Source: DASXTK01 sp050744325
GTDB taxonomy: Bacteria > Actinomycetota > Acidimicrobiia > Acidimicrobiales > VFJN01
Direction: 5' to 3'
DNA: 64,000 bases
Assembly (NCBI GenBank): GCA_050744325.1
Contig: JBOGHK010000027.1
Coordinates: 1 to 64,000, forward strand
Made by a program: the position numbers and the translations under genes
Shown: piece by piece, positions 8,839 through 15,895 of the stretch
Position numbering within the stretch: the first letter of the stretch is position 1
Layout of the letters: every line of letters begins with the position of its first letter
Notes under the pieces: generated by a model
What the model was told of the DNA's origin: nothing
Seen by the model: the letters and a program-made list of their open reading frames with translations, nothing else
Databases searched by the model: none

Positions 8839-9909
8839 TCAGCGCTCGTAGACGGTCACGTCGACCGCCTTGACACTGGCCCAGACCTCCGCACCCGGGG
8901 TCAGGCCGAGGTCGGCGAGCGCGGCGGCGGTGATCTCCGCCACTACCGGTAGCGGGCCAGCCAACCGGACGCGGACGCGGTCGTGGTTGGCCTCGATATC
9001 GCCGACCGTCGCCGCCCACACGTTGCGAGGGCTGCCGTCGGGCGGGTGCTGGTGCAGTGCCACGGCCTGCGGGCGCACCGCGATCGCCAGGTCCTCGGCC
9101 GGTAACGGGTCGGCCACCGTGAGCTCGGCTCCGGAACCGAGGCGGACCGATCGTGGACCCGCCGCCGTGCCGTGCAGCAGGTTGACCCCCACCAGCTCCG
9201 CGACGTAGCGGGACCGTGGACGGCCGGCGATGTCGGCCGCGGTTCCCACCTGGACGACCTGTCCCGCCTCGATCACCACCAGGTGATCGGCCAGCACGAT
9301 CGCATCGACCGGGTCATGGGTCACGAGCAGCCGAGCGCCCGGGAAGCTGGCGAGGTGGCGCCGCAGCTCGGCGCGCACGTGCGGGCGGCTCTGGGCATCG
9401 AGCGCGGCGAGGGGCTCGTCGAGCAGGAGCAGGTGTGGATCGGTCGCCAGCGCCCGGGCCAGCGCCACCCGCTGCGCTTGCCCGCCCGACAGCGTCCGCG
9501 GCTTGGCCACCGCATGGGCGCCGAGATCGAACCGTTCCAGCCAGGTCTGGGCAACCGCACGGGCATCCGCCTTGGAGCGACCACGGGCGCGCAGCCCGAA
9601 GGCCACGTTGTCCAGGGCGCTGAGATGGGGGAACAGCAGGTAGTCCTGGAACACGAAACCGATGGGCCGTCGCGCGGTCGGCACCCGGACGCCGGCGGCC
9701 GGGTCGTCCAGGGTCTGTTCCCCGACGACGATGCGACCGGCGTCGATCGGCTGAAGCCCGGCAACCGCGCGCAGCGCCGTGGTCTTACCGGCACCGTTGG
9801 GGCCGAGCAGCGCGACGATCTCGCCGTCGCCGACCTCGAGAGCGATGTCGAGGTCGAGGCTCCCGAGCCGAAGGCGGATCTCGGCGACCAGTGCCGCATC
9901 AGGCAACAT
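8839..9909 (-). CDS. modC: Molybdate ABC transporter ATP-binding protein
   Basis: A 356-residue ATPase that energises molybdate (or tungstate) uptake with ModAB. Walker A GPNGAGKTT is at residues 36-44, followed by Q-loop region VFQDYLLFPHLS, signature LSGGQAQRVALARAL, Walker B LLLLDEPLAALD and the H-loop VTHDP. The C-terminal ~110 residues form a TOBE/Mop-like molybdate-binding domain. ATG 9909 is chosen because GGAAGG lies six bases upstream; ATG 9915 abuts it. A 218-base gap, unusual for a modBC junction, separates it from modB and can fold into a long stem. Confidence 0.9.
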   Translation of the reverse strand: MLPDAALVAEIRLRLGSLDLDIALEVGDGEIVALLGPNGAGKTTALRAVAGLQPIDAGRIVVGEQTLDDPAAGVRVPTARRPIGFVFQDYLLFPHLSALDNVAFGLRARGRSKADARAVAQTWLERFDLGAHAVAKPRTLSGGQAQRVALARALATDPHLLLLDEPLAALDAQSRPHVRAELRRHLASFPGARLLVTHDPVDAIVLADHLVVIEAGQVVQVGTAADIAGRPRSRYVAELVGVNLLHGTAAGPRSVRLGSGAELTVADPLPAEDLAIAVRPQAVALHQHPPDGSPRNVWAATVGDIEANHDRVRVRLAGPLPVVAEITAAALADLGLTPGAEVWASVKAVDVTVYER

Positions 9910-9934
9910 TGGCATCCTTCCACGCCGGCCAGAT

Positions 9935-10008
9935 GACGCCGCTGGCTGCGTCCTCGGCCTCGAATTCGCTGGTGGAGTCCTTCGGCCTGCGTCCTTGCCA
10001 GCGACGCC
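9935..10008 (-). promoter_or_regulatory. Structured leader between modB and modC (possible cis-regulatory RNA)
   Basis: Read on the minus strand, GGCGTCGCTGGC (10008-9997) can pair with GCCAGCGGCGTC (9946-9935) as a 12-bp stem with two G-U pairs, enclosing 50 nt that repeat GGACGCAG and contain an internal GGCC/GGCC pairing. It ends about 25 bases before the modC start. A metal- or cofactor-sensing leader or an intra-operon attenuator is possible. I could not match it to the Moco riboswitch consensus. Confidence 0.35.
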
Positions 10009-10127
10009 CCTGGCACGCCGTGAAAGGGGCAAACGTTGCCTGACGCGGCACTACCGCGGTGGCCATCGGTCTCGATCCGCAGGGCGGCCACCAGCACGGC
10101 GGGGAGTCACGGCTCGATGCACGACCA

Positions 10128-10946
10128 TCACATCGCGAGCCAGCGGTCGCGCAGTGGCACCAGGACGGCGAGCGACACGGCGATCAGCACCAGGGACAGT
10201 GCGATCGCGGCGTCGCGGTCGGATTCGAGCGCGAGGAACACGGCGAGCGGCATGGTCTGTGTGCGTCCCTGGAGGTTGCCGGCGAACGTGACGGTGGCAC
10301 CGAACTCGCCCAGGGCACGCGCCCAGCACAGGACCGAGCCTGCGACCAGCGACGGTGCCACCATCGGCACCGTGACCCGCCGGAAGATGGTCCAGCGGCT
10401 GGCGCCCAGCGTCGCTGCAGCGTCCTCGTAGCGGCGGTCCGCCGAGCGCAGCCCTGCCTCGACGGTGATGACCAGGAACGGCAGTGCGACGAAGGTGTTG
10501 GCGACCACCACCCCCCAGGTGGAGAACGGAAGCAGGAGCCCGGTTCCCTCGTAGACCGGCTCGCCGAGCAGGCCGCGGCGTCCGAACGCGAACAACAGCG
10601 CGGCGCCGCCGACCACCGGGGGCAGGACCATCGGCAGCATCACCAGCCCGCGGACCAACGACCGCCCGGGGAACGGCGTCCGGGCCAGCACCCAGGCCAG
10701 GGGAACGCCGAGCACCAGCGACAGCGCCGTGGCGCCCAGCGCGCTGACCAGCGACAGCCGCAGCGCGTCGAGCACCACCGACTCGCCGAGCTGGTCGCCC
10801 AGGCTGGTCCACGGCGCCCGTTGGAGCAGGGCGGCGAACGGGAGGGCGACGAACCCCACGGCGAGCAGCGCCAGCGGGATCACGCCCCATGGCGGACCGG
10901 GCCCGGCGTCCCGGCGTTCGCCCCTCGACCGGTAGGGCGCGGTCAT
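10128..10946 (-). CDS. modB: Molybdate ABC transporter permease
   Basis: A 272-residue inner-membrane protein with about five or six hydrophobic segments. It carries the permease EAA-type loop TLGASRWTIFRRVTVPM followed by SVLCWARALGEFGATVTFAG, a sequence typical of ModB/CysT permeases. Start ATG 10946 lies four bases after the modA stop, so modAB are tightly coupled. It forms the membrane channel for the ModA-bound oxyanion. The neighbouring modA and modC make the assignment firm. Confidence 0.9.
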   Translation of the reverse strand: MTAPYRSRGERRDAGPGPPWGVIPLALLAVGFVALPFAALLQRAPWTSLGDQLGESVVLDALRLSLVSALGATALSLVLGVPLAWVLARTPFPGRSLVRGLVMLPMVLPPVVGGAALLFAFGRRGLLGEPVYEGTGLLLPFSTWGVVVANTFVALPFLVITVEAGLRSADRRYEDAAATLGASRWTIFRRVTVPMVAPSLVAGSVLCWARALGEFGATVTFAGNLQGRTQTMPLAVFLALESDRDAAIALSLVLIAVSLAVLVPLRDRWLAM

Positions 10947-10950
10947 CCCG

Positions 10951-11742
10951 TCATGCCGATCCGAACCCGTAGGACTCCAGGATCTCCTGCCCGTCCGCCG
11001 AGAGGACGAAGTCGACGAACGCCGCCGCGACCTCGGGCTCGCCGGCCTCGGCGAGCGCGACGATGGGGTAGGTGGCGGTCACGTTCTCGTCGGCCGGGAT
11101 CTCGACGCCTTCGACCGCGTCACCGGCCGCCAGGACGTCGGTGTGGTACACGATCCCGGCGTCGAGATCGCCGGCCTCGACCTTGGTGAGCAGGCTGCGT
11201 ACGTCGGGCTCGTTGGTGTCGACCGAGGGCTCGACCCCGGCGTTCGCGAGCGACTCGCGCCCGAACTCGCCGCAGGGCACCTCCTCGGCGCACAGCCCGA
11301 TCAGCAGGTCACCGGCGTTGAAGTCGTCGAGGCCGTCGACCTCGGCGGGGTTGCCGGCGGGGACGGCGATCTCGAGCTCGTTGGTCACGAACGTGGCGGG
11401 TTCGCCAGCCGCTGCGTCGGCGTCGACGACCTGGGTCATGTTCGACTCGTTGGCCGACGCGAAGACGTCGGCCGGCGCCCCGGCGAGGATCTGCTCTCGC
11501 AGGGCCGAGGATGCGGCGAAGTTGAGCTCGACCGACGCAGTGGGGTTCGCGTCCTCGAATGCGTCGCCCATCTCGCCGAACGCGTCGGTCAGGGACGCTG
11601 CGGCGAGGACGATGATCGACCCCTCGAGCCCGGGCTCGGCCTCGGTCGTCGCAGAGCCGTCGTCGTCGTCACCACACGCCGCCGCCCAGAGACCCACCAC
11701 GATCACCACCGCCAGCAACCGTCGGAACCAGCCCACCGTCAT
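10951..11742 (-). CDS. modA: Molybdate-binding lipoprotein
   Basis: A 263-residue substrate-binding lipoprotein. From ATG 11742, with GGGAGGGA just upstream, the signal MTVGWFRRLLAVVIVVGLWA leads to the lipobox AAAC. The mature part has the ModA hallmarks: ILAAASLTDAFGEMGDAFE near its start, NFAASSALREQI, GAPADVFASAN, and VDTNEPDVRSLLTKVEAGDLDAG with GIVYHTD. It captures molybdate or tungstate outside the membrane. The ORF could extend to 11859, but the signal peptide and ribosome-binding site fix the start. It is divergent from a PadR regulator across 88 bases that contain an imperfect palindrome. Confidence 0.9.
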   Translation of the reverse strand: MTVGWFRRLLAVVIVVGLWAAACGDDDDGSATTEAEPGLEGSIIVLAAASLTDAFGEMGDAFEDANPTASVELNFAASSALREQILAGAPADVFASANESNMTQVVDADAAAGEPATFVTNELEIAVPAGNPAEVDGLDDFNAGDLLIGLCAEEVPCGEFGRESLANAGVEPSVDTNEPDVRSLLTKVEAGDLDAGIVYHTDVLAAGDAVEGVEIPADENVTATYPIVALAEAGEPEVAAAFVDFVLSADGQEILESYGFGSA

Positions 11743-11757
11743 CGTCCCTCCCACCGA

Positions 11758-11784
11758 TCGAGTAGTCGCACTGACACTAGTCGA
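11758..11784. promoter_or_regulatory. Imperfect palindrome in the modA-padR intergenic region (candidate operator)
   Basis: TCGAGTAGT (11758-11766) and ACTAGTCGA (11776-11784) are 9-bp arms with one mismatch around a 9-nt spacer, 16 bases upstream of the modA start. Its position suits autoregulation and modA control by the divergent PadR protein; this is inference. Confidence 0.4.
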
Positions 11785-11830
11785 GAGCGCCGCCACCACC
11801 ACAGACCCTGGTCCGTGGCAGGCTCGTCCC

Positions 11831-12358
11831 GTGGACCGCCGTCCGACGCTGTCGCTCAACGAGTACGCCGTGCTCGGGCTGCTGGTCGAGACGCCCCGGC
11901 ACGGCTACGACATCGCCGTCGAGCTGGGACCGGACAGCGGCATCGGCACGGTGTGGACCGTGACCCGGCCATTGGTGTATCGGGCACTCGACCGCCTCGA
12001 TGCGCTCGGCCTGGTCGAGCCCCGGCGGCGCGAGCCGGGCCACGGTCCGCGCCGCACGGTCTACGGCCCGACGCGGCGGGGCCGCGCCGCGCTCGGACGC
12101 TGGCTCGGCACGCCGGTCGACCACCTGCGGGACGTCCGTGGCGCTCTCCTGCTCAAGCTGGTGCTCGGCCGCCGACTCGGCGTCGACGCCGACCCACTGG
12201 TCGCAGCGCAGCTCGACGCACTCGGCCCCCATCTGGCCAGGCTGGCCCTCGAGCCCGACCCGCGCGACGTCGTCGCTCTCTGGCGCCACCATTCGGCGCT
12301 CGCAGTGCGGGCCTTCCTCGACGACCTCCACGGCGGACCACAGGGATCGGCACCGTAG
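11831..12358 (+). CDS. PadR-family transcriptional regulator
   Basis: A 175-residue protein from GTG 11831. The N-terminal winged helix has the PadR pattern: LSLNEYAVLGLLVETPRHGY, then PLVYRALDRLDALGLVEPRR and TVYGPTRRGRAALGRWL. The C-terminal ~80 residues resemble the PadR helical dimerisation (Vir_act_alpha_C-like) region. Such proteins repress adjacent genes and release DNA on ligand binding. Divergence from modABC suggests control of molybdate uptake, which would be unusual since ModE is the known regulator; alternatively it controls the downstream amino-acid transporter, 52 bases away on the same strand. Confidence 0.85.
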   Translation: MDRRPTLSLNEYAVLGLLVETPRHGYDIAVELGPDSGIGTVWTVTRPLVYRALDRLDALGLVEPRRREPGHGPRRTVYGPTRRGRAALGRWLGTPVDHLRDVRGALLLKLVLGRRLGVDADPLVAAQLDALGPHLARLALEPDPRDVVALWRHHSALAVRAFLDDLHGGPQGSAP

Positions 12359-12410
12359 GGGGTAAAGTCGACCGACCCAGTCAGGTACGACGGTGGAGGT
12401 CAGAGGGACC

Positions 12411-13298
12411 ATGGCGGTTCGTTCTGCGGTGCGCCTCGTGGGCGCGTTGGTGATTGCCGGCAGTGTCGTCGCCGGTTGTGGTGACAGCGAAGACGATGAC
12501 GAAGCCTCCACAGGCGGGGGCGACGATGCCGCCGAGGAGAGCTGCGCCACCGACGACCTGACGTTGGTCTCGGACGGCGAGCTCACCGTCGGCACCGACA
12601 GCCCGGCATTCCCGCCGTGGTTCCAGGACGACGACCCGACCAACGGCGAGGGCTTCGAGAGCGCGGTCGCGTACGCCGTGGCCGACGAGCTCGGCTTCGA
12701 GGCCGAGCAGGTGAGCTGGACGGTGGTGGCCTTCAACAACGCCTTCGCCCCAGGTGAGAAGGACTTCGACTTCGACATCAACCAGGTGTCGATCAGCGAG
12801 GACCGCGACCAGGCCGTCGACTTCAGCGACGGCTACTACGACGTCAACCAGGCGATCGTCGGCTTCGAGGACTCACCGGCCGCTGGTGCGACCTCGATCG
12901 AGGAGCTGCAGGGCATGCGGTTGGGGGCGCAACTCGGCACCACCAGCCTCGATTTCATCAACGAGGTGATCCAGCCCGAAAGCGAGCCGCTGGTCTACAA
13001 CGACAACAGCGCGGCGAAGGCGGCGCTCGACGCCCAGCAGATCGACGGCATCGTGCTCGACCTGCCGACGGCGTTCTTCGTCAGCGCGGTCGAGATCGAG
13101 GGCACCGCCGTCATCGGGCAGTTCCCGGCGCCCAGCGACGCACCCGAGCAGTTCGGCATGGTGTTCGAGGAGGGCAACCCCCTGCGGGACTGCGTCAATG
13201 AGGCGCTCGGCCGACTTCGCGACAGTGGCCGGCTCGACGAGCTCGAGCAGGAGTGGCTGTCCGACTTCGTCGACGCGCCCGTGATCCCCACCGACTAG
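12411..13298 (+). CDS. Polar amino-acid ABC transporter binding lipoprotein
   Basis: A 295-residue solute-binding lipoprotein. ATG 12411 is preceded by AGAGGGA and gives a signal peptide ending in the lipobox VAGC; the GTG at 12393 would only add six residues. The mature protein has the SBP_bac_3 pattern: DGELTVGTDSPAFPPWF, GFESAVAYAVADELGF, DINQVSISEDRDQAVDFS and ELEQEWL at the C-terminus. It captures a polar amino acid outside the cell. Permease and ATPase genes follow at once. Confidence 0.88.
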   Translation: MAVRSAVRLVGALVIAGSVVAGCGDSEDDDEASTGGGDDAAEESCATDDLTLVSDGELTVGTDSPAFPPWFQDDDPTNGEGFESAVAYAVADELGFEAEQVSWTVVAFNNAFAPGEKDFDFDINQVSISEDRDQAVDFSDGYYDVNQAIVGFEDSPAAGATSIEELQGMRLGAQLGTTSLDFINEVIQPESEPLVYNDNSAAKAALDAQQIDGIVLDLPTAFFVSAVEIEGTAVIGQFPAPSDAPEQFGMVFEEGNPLRDCVNEALGRLRDSGRLDELEQEWLSDFVDAPVIPTD

Positions 13299-13308
13299 AC
13301 GCTGGGGG

Positions 13309-14196
13309 ATGAGCGTCGCCGAGACCGAGGGCGCGCCACCGGCTGACGAGCCACCGCGGCGGCCGGCCGGGCCCACCCGCCGGGCCCTGGCCGAGCGGGC
13401 GCAACGGCGCCGCGCCATCCTCGTGGCGGCCATCAGCACGGCAGTGGTGTTCGGCGCGATCTGCGTGGCCGTGGTCACCGCACCCGGTTGGGACGAGGTG
13501 CGCCAGAGCTTCTTCTCCGGTGACGACTTCGGCGCAGCGTTCCCCGACGTCCTCTCGGCGTTCTGGCTCAACGTCCGGGTGTTCGTCATCGCCGAGGCAC
13601 TGATCCTGGTCGTGGCACTGCTGCTGGCCCTGGCGCGCAGCTCCCGCGCGCCGGTGCTGTTCCCCGTGCGGATACTCGCCACGATGTACGTCGACCTGCT
13701 GCGCGGCATCCCCGTCCTGCTGGTCCTGTTCCTGCTCGGCTTCGGGGTGCCCGCGTTGCGGCTGGAGGGCGTGCCCAACGACCCGGTGTTCTGGGCGACG
13801 GTGGCGCTGGTGATGAGCTACTCGGCCTACGTGTCCGAGGTCTACCGGGCGGGCATCGACTCGGTGCACGAGAGCCAATGGGCAGCCGCCCGGTCACTCG
13901 GGCTGACCAGCCCCCAGGCCATGCGGTTCGTGATCCTGCCGCAGGCGGTGCGCCGTGTCGTCCCGCCGTTGCTCAACGACTTCATCGCCCTGCAGAAGGA
14001 GACGGCGCTGGTCGGGGTGTTGGGGCCGATCGAGGCCGCGCGCCAGGCGCAGATCTACTCGTCGCGGGAGTTCAACTTCACCAGCTACCTAGCCGCGGCG
14101 GTGATCTTCCTGGCGTTCACCGTCCCGCTGACCCGGTTCACCGACTGGCTGGTGGGGCGGCAGCGGCGGCGGATCAGCGGAGGCCGCCTGGCATGA
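13309..14196 (+). CDS. Polar amino-acid ABC transporter permease
   Basis: A 295-residue HisM-type permease with an N-terminal cytoplasmic tail of about 40 residues and five hydrophobic segments. The EAA loop reads SQWAAARSLGLTSPQAMRFV with the following ILPQAVRRVVPPLLNDFI, typical of His/Glu/Gln transporter permeases. It starts ten bases after the binding-protein stop, and its own stop TGA overlaps the ATG of the ATPase gene (ATGA). As a single permease it would act as a homodimer. Confidence 0.9.
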   Translation: MSVAETEGAPPADEPPRRPAGPTRRALAERAQRRRAILVAAISTAVVFGAICVAVVTAPGWDEVRQSFFSGDDFGAAFPDVLSAFWLNVRVFVIAEALILVVALLLALARSSRAPVLFPVRILATMYVDLLRGIPVLLVLFLLGFGVPALRLEGVPNDPVFWATVALVMSYSAYVSEVYRAGIDSVHESQWAAARSLGLTSPQAMRFVILPQAVRRVVPPLLNDFIALQKETALVGVLGPIEAARQAQIYSSREFNFTSYLAAAVIFLAFTVPLTRFTDWLVGRQRRRISGGRLA

Positions 14197-14939
14197 CCAC
14201 CAAGCTCGCGCTCGAGGGGGTGTGGAAGTCGTTCGGCCAGCGCGACGTGTTCACCGAGATCGACCTGGCCGTCGGCGAGCACGAGGTGGTGTGTCTGATC
14301 GGCGCGTCGGGGTCGGGCAAGTCGACCCTGTTGCGGTGCGCGAACCTGCTCGAGCCCATCGACGACGGCCAGATCCTGCTCGATGGCGAGGACATCAGCG
14401 CGCCCGGCCTCGACGAGAACGCCATCCGGCGCCGCATGGGGATCGTGTTCCAGTCCTACAACCTCTTCCCCCACCTGAGCGTCCTGGCCAACGTCACCCT
14501 CGGCCCCCGGCGGGCGCGGCGGATCGGCCGCGGTGAGGCCGATGCCCGCGCCGAGGCGCTGCTGGCCCGTTTCGGCCTGGCGGACAAGCGCGGCGCCTAT
14601 CCCGACCAGCTGAGCGGCGGCCAGCAGCAGCGGGTCGCGATCGTGCGGGCGTTGGCGATGGACCCCGAGATCATGTTGCTGGACGAGATCACATCGGCGC
14701 TCGACCCCGAGCTGGTCGGCGAGGTCCTCGACGTGGTCGAGGAGCTGAAGGCGACCGGCATGACCATGGTGATCGCCACCCACGAGATGGGGTTCGCCCG
14801 CGAGATCGCCGACCGGGTGTGCTTCCTCGACGCCGGGCGCATCGCCGAGGAGGGGTCTCCCGACGAGCTGCTCAGCACGCCCCGCAACGAGCGGACCCGC
14901 CAGTTCCTCGAACGGGTGCTGGACAGCCGCGCCCGGTGA
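14193..14939 (+). CDS. Polar amino-acid ABC transporter ATPase
   Basis: A 248-residue GlnQ/HisP-type ATPase. Walker A GASGSGKST, Q-loop VFQSYNLFPHL, signature LSGGQQQRVAIVRAL, Walker B MLLDEITSALDPE and the H-loop ATHEMGFA are all present. The usual Walker-B-adjacent P/T of DEPTS is replaced by DEITS, a common variant. The start ATG 14193 overlaps the permease stop. It completes a three-gene importer for polar amino acids. Confidence 0.92.
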   Translation: MTTKLALEGVWKSFGQRDVFTEIDLAVGEHEVVCLIGASGSGKSTLLRCANLLEPIDDGQILLDGEDISAPGLDENAIRRRMGIVFQSYNLFPHLSVLANVTLGPRRARRIGRGEADARAEALLARFGLADKRGAYPDQLSGGQQQRVAIVRALAMDPEIMLLDEITSALDPELVGEVLDVVEELKATGMTMVIATHEMGFAREIADRVCFLDAGRIAEEGSPDELLSTPRNERTRQFLERVLDSRAR

Positions 14940-15055
14940 GGGCGGAACGGGTCCGGGCCCGGGCTGTTCGTGGGTCGCTGGCACCGGACGTCCGACCGAC
15001 GGACGGGACGGTCGGGTAGCAGGTGCGGGGTCGGCCGATAGCCTGGCCCGCGCCG

Positions 15056-15103
15056 AAGGGGAGTAGCCCCACGACGGCCGTTCGACAGGAGGCTGCTCGT
15101 GGG
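15056..15103 (+). promoter_or_regulatory. Possible manganese (yybP-ykoY-like) leader of the GDT1 gene
   Basis: AAGGGGAGTAGCC (15056-15068) matches the highly conserved first leg of the yybP-ykoY Mn2+ riboswitch, a known leader of GDT1/MntP-type exporters. Downstream, CCCACGA (15068-15074) pairs perfectly with TCGTGGG (15097-15103), which covers the GTG start and loops out AGGAGG. GGGG (15058-15061) can instead pair with CCCC (15067-15070), giving exclusive folds. The space is too short for a classical full aptamer, so the call is tentative. Confidence 0.4.
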
Positions 15104-15779
15104 ATCGATGTTCGCAGCGTTGGCGGTCGTGTTCGTCGCCGAGCTCGGCGACAAGACCCAGCTCGTCGCGCTCGGGCTCGGTGCACGGCACCGCCTGGCG
15201 CCCGTCCTGGTCGGTGTGGTGGCCGCCTACGCGGCGACCAACCTGCTGTCGGTCCTGGTCGGAGGGTTGCTCGGCGCAGCATTCCCGACTCGGGGGATCG
15301 CCATCGGCGGCGGCATCCTGTTCGTAGCCTTCGCCGCGTGGAGCCTGCGGCCGAGCGCACGCGAGGACCACGACGAGGGTGACCCCGAGTTCTGGCAGCG
15401 CGACGATTCCCTCGCCGACGTGCTGGCTTCCTCGTCCGCGACCGATGTCGCTGCTTCGGCCAGCGCAACCACCAGGACCGCGGTCCAGCCCTCGCCACGG
15501 CAGCGGTCGGTCGCGCTGTCGGTCGCGCTGTCGGTCGCGCTGACCATGTTCGTGGCCGAGCTCGGCGACAAGACCATGCTCGCCACAGGGACCCTTGCCG
15601 CGCGGGGCAACCCCGCCTGGGTCTGGGTCGGCGCCACGATCGGCATCGTCGCCAGCGGCCTGCTCGGCGTCCTGCTCGGGCGGGTCATCGGGGCGCGGCT
15701 GCCCGAACGGGTCACCCGCATCGGCTCGGCACTGCTGTTCGCCGTGTTCGGCACCGTGCTGGTGGTCACCAATCTGTGA
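15099..15779 (+). CDS. GDT1/TMEM165 (UPF0016) cation transporter
   Basis: A 226-residue membrane protein in two homologous halves of three helices each. Both halves carry the family motif E-L-G-D-K-T: VVFVAELGDKTQLVALGL near residue 10 and MFVAELGDKTMLATGTL near residue 150. The family exports Mn2+ (and Ca2+) in exchange for protons. GTG 15099 has AGGAGG six bases upstream. A poorly conserved linker of about 60 residues joins the halves and ends in a 12-bp unit repeated three times. The leader carries a Mn-riboswitch-like core. Confidence 0.88.
   Translation: MGSMFAALAVVFVAELGDKTQLVALGLGARHRLAPVLVGVVAAYAATNLLSVLVGGLLGAAFPTRGIAIGGGILFVAFAAWSLRPSAREDHDEGDPEFWQRDDSLADVLASSSATDVAASASATTRTAVQPSPRQRSVALSVALSVALTMFVAELGDKTMLATGTLAARGNPAWVWVGATIGIVASGLLGVLLGRVIGARLPERVTRIGSALLFAVFGTVLVVTNL
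15507..15542 (+). repeat. Three perfect in-frame copies of a 12-bp unit
   Basis: TCGGTCGCGCTG is repeated three times without change inside the GDT1 gene and encodes Ser-Val-Ala-Leu three times, just before the second ELGDKT helix. Copy-number change would lengthen the helix without a frameshift. Confidence 0.85.
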
Positions 15780-15895
15780 TCGTTCTGGACTGAACGGAGA
15801 GCTCACCTGGCGGGTTCGCCCCGGTCACCGTGCAGACCGGTGTGGGCACTCATACTGTGGCGCCTACGACGTCCCGACGGCGGGAGGGGGGACCG

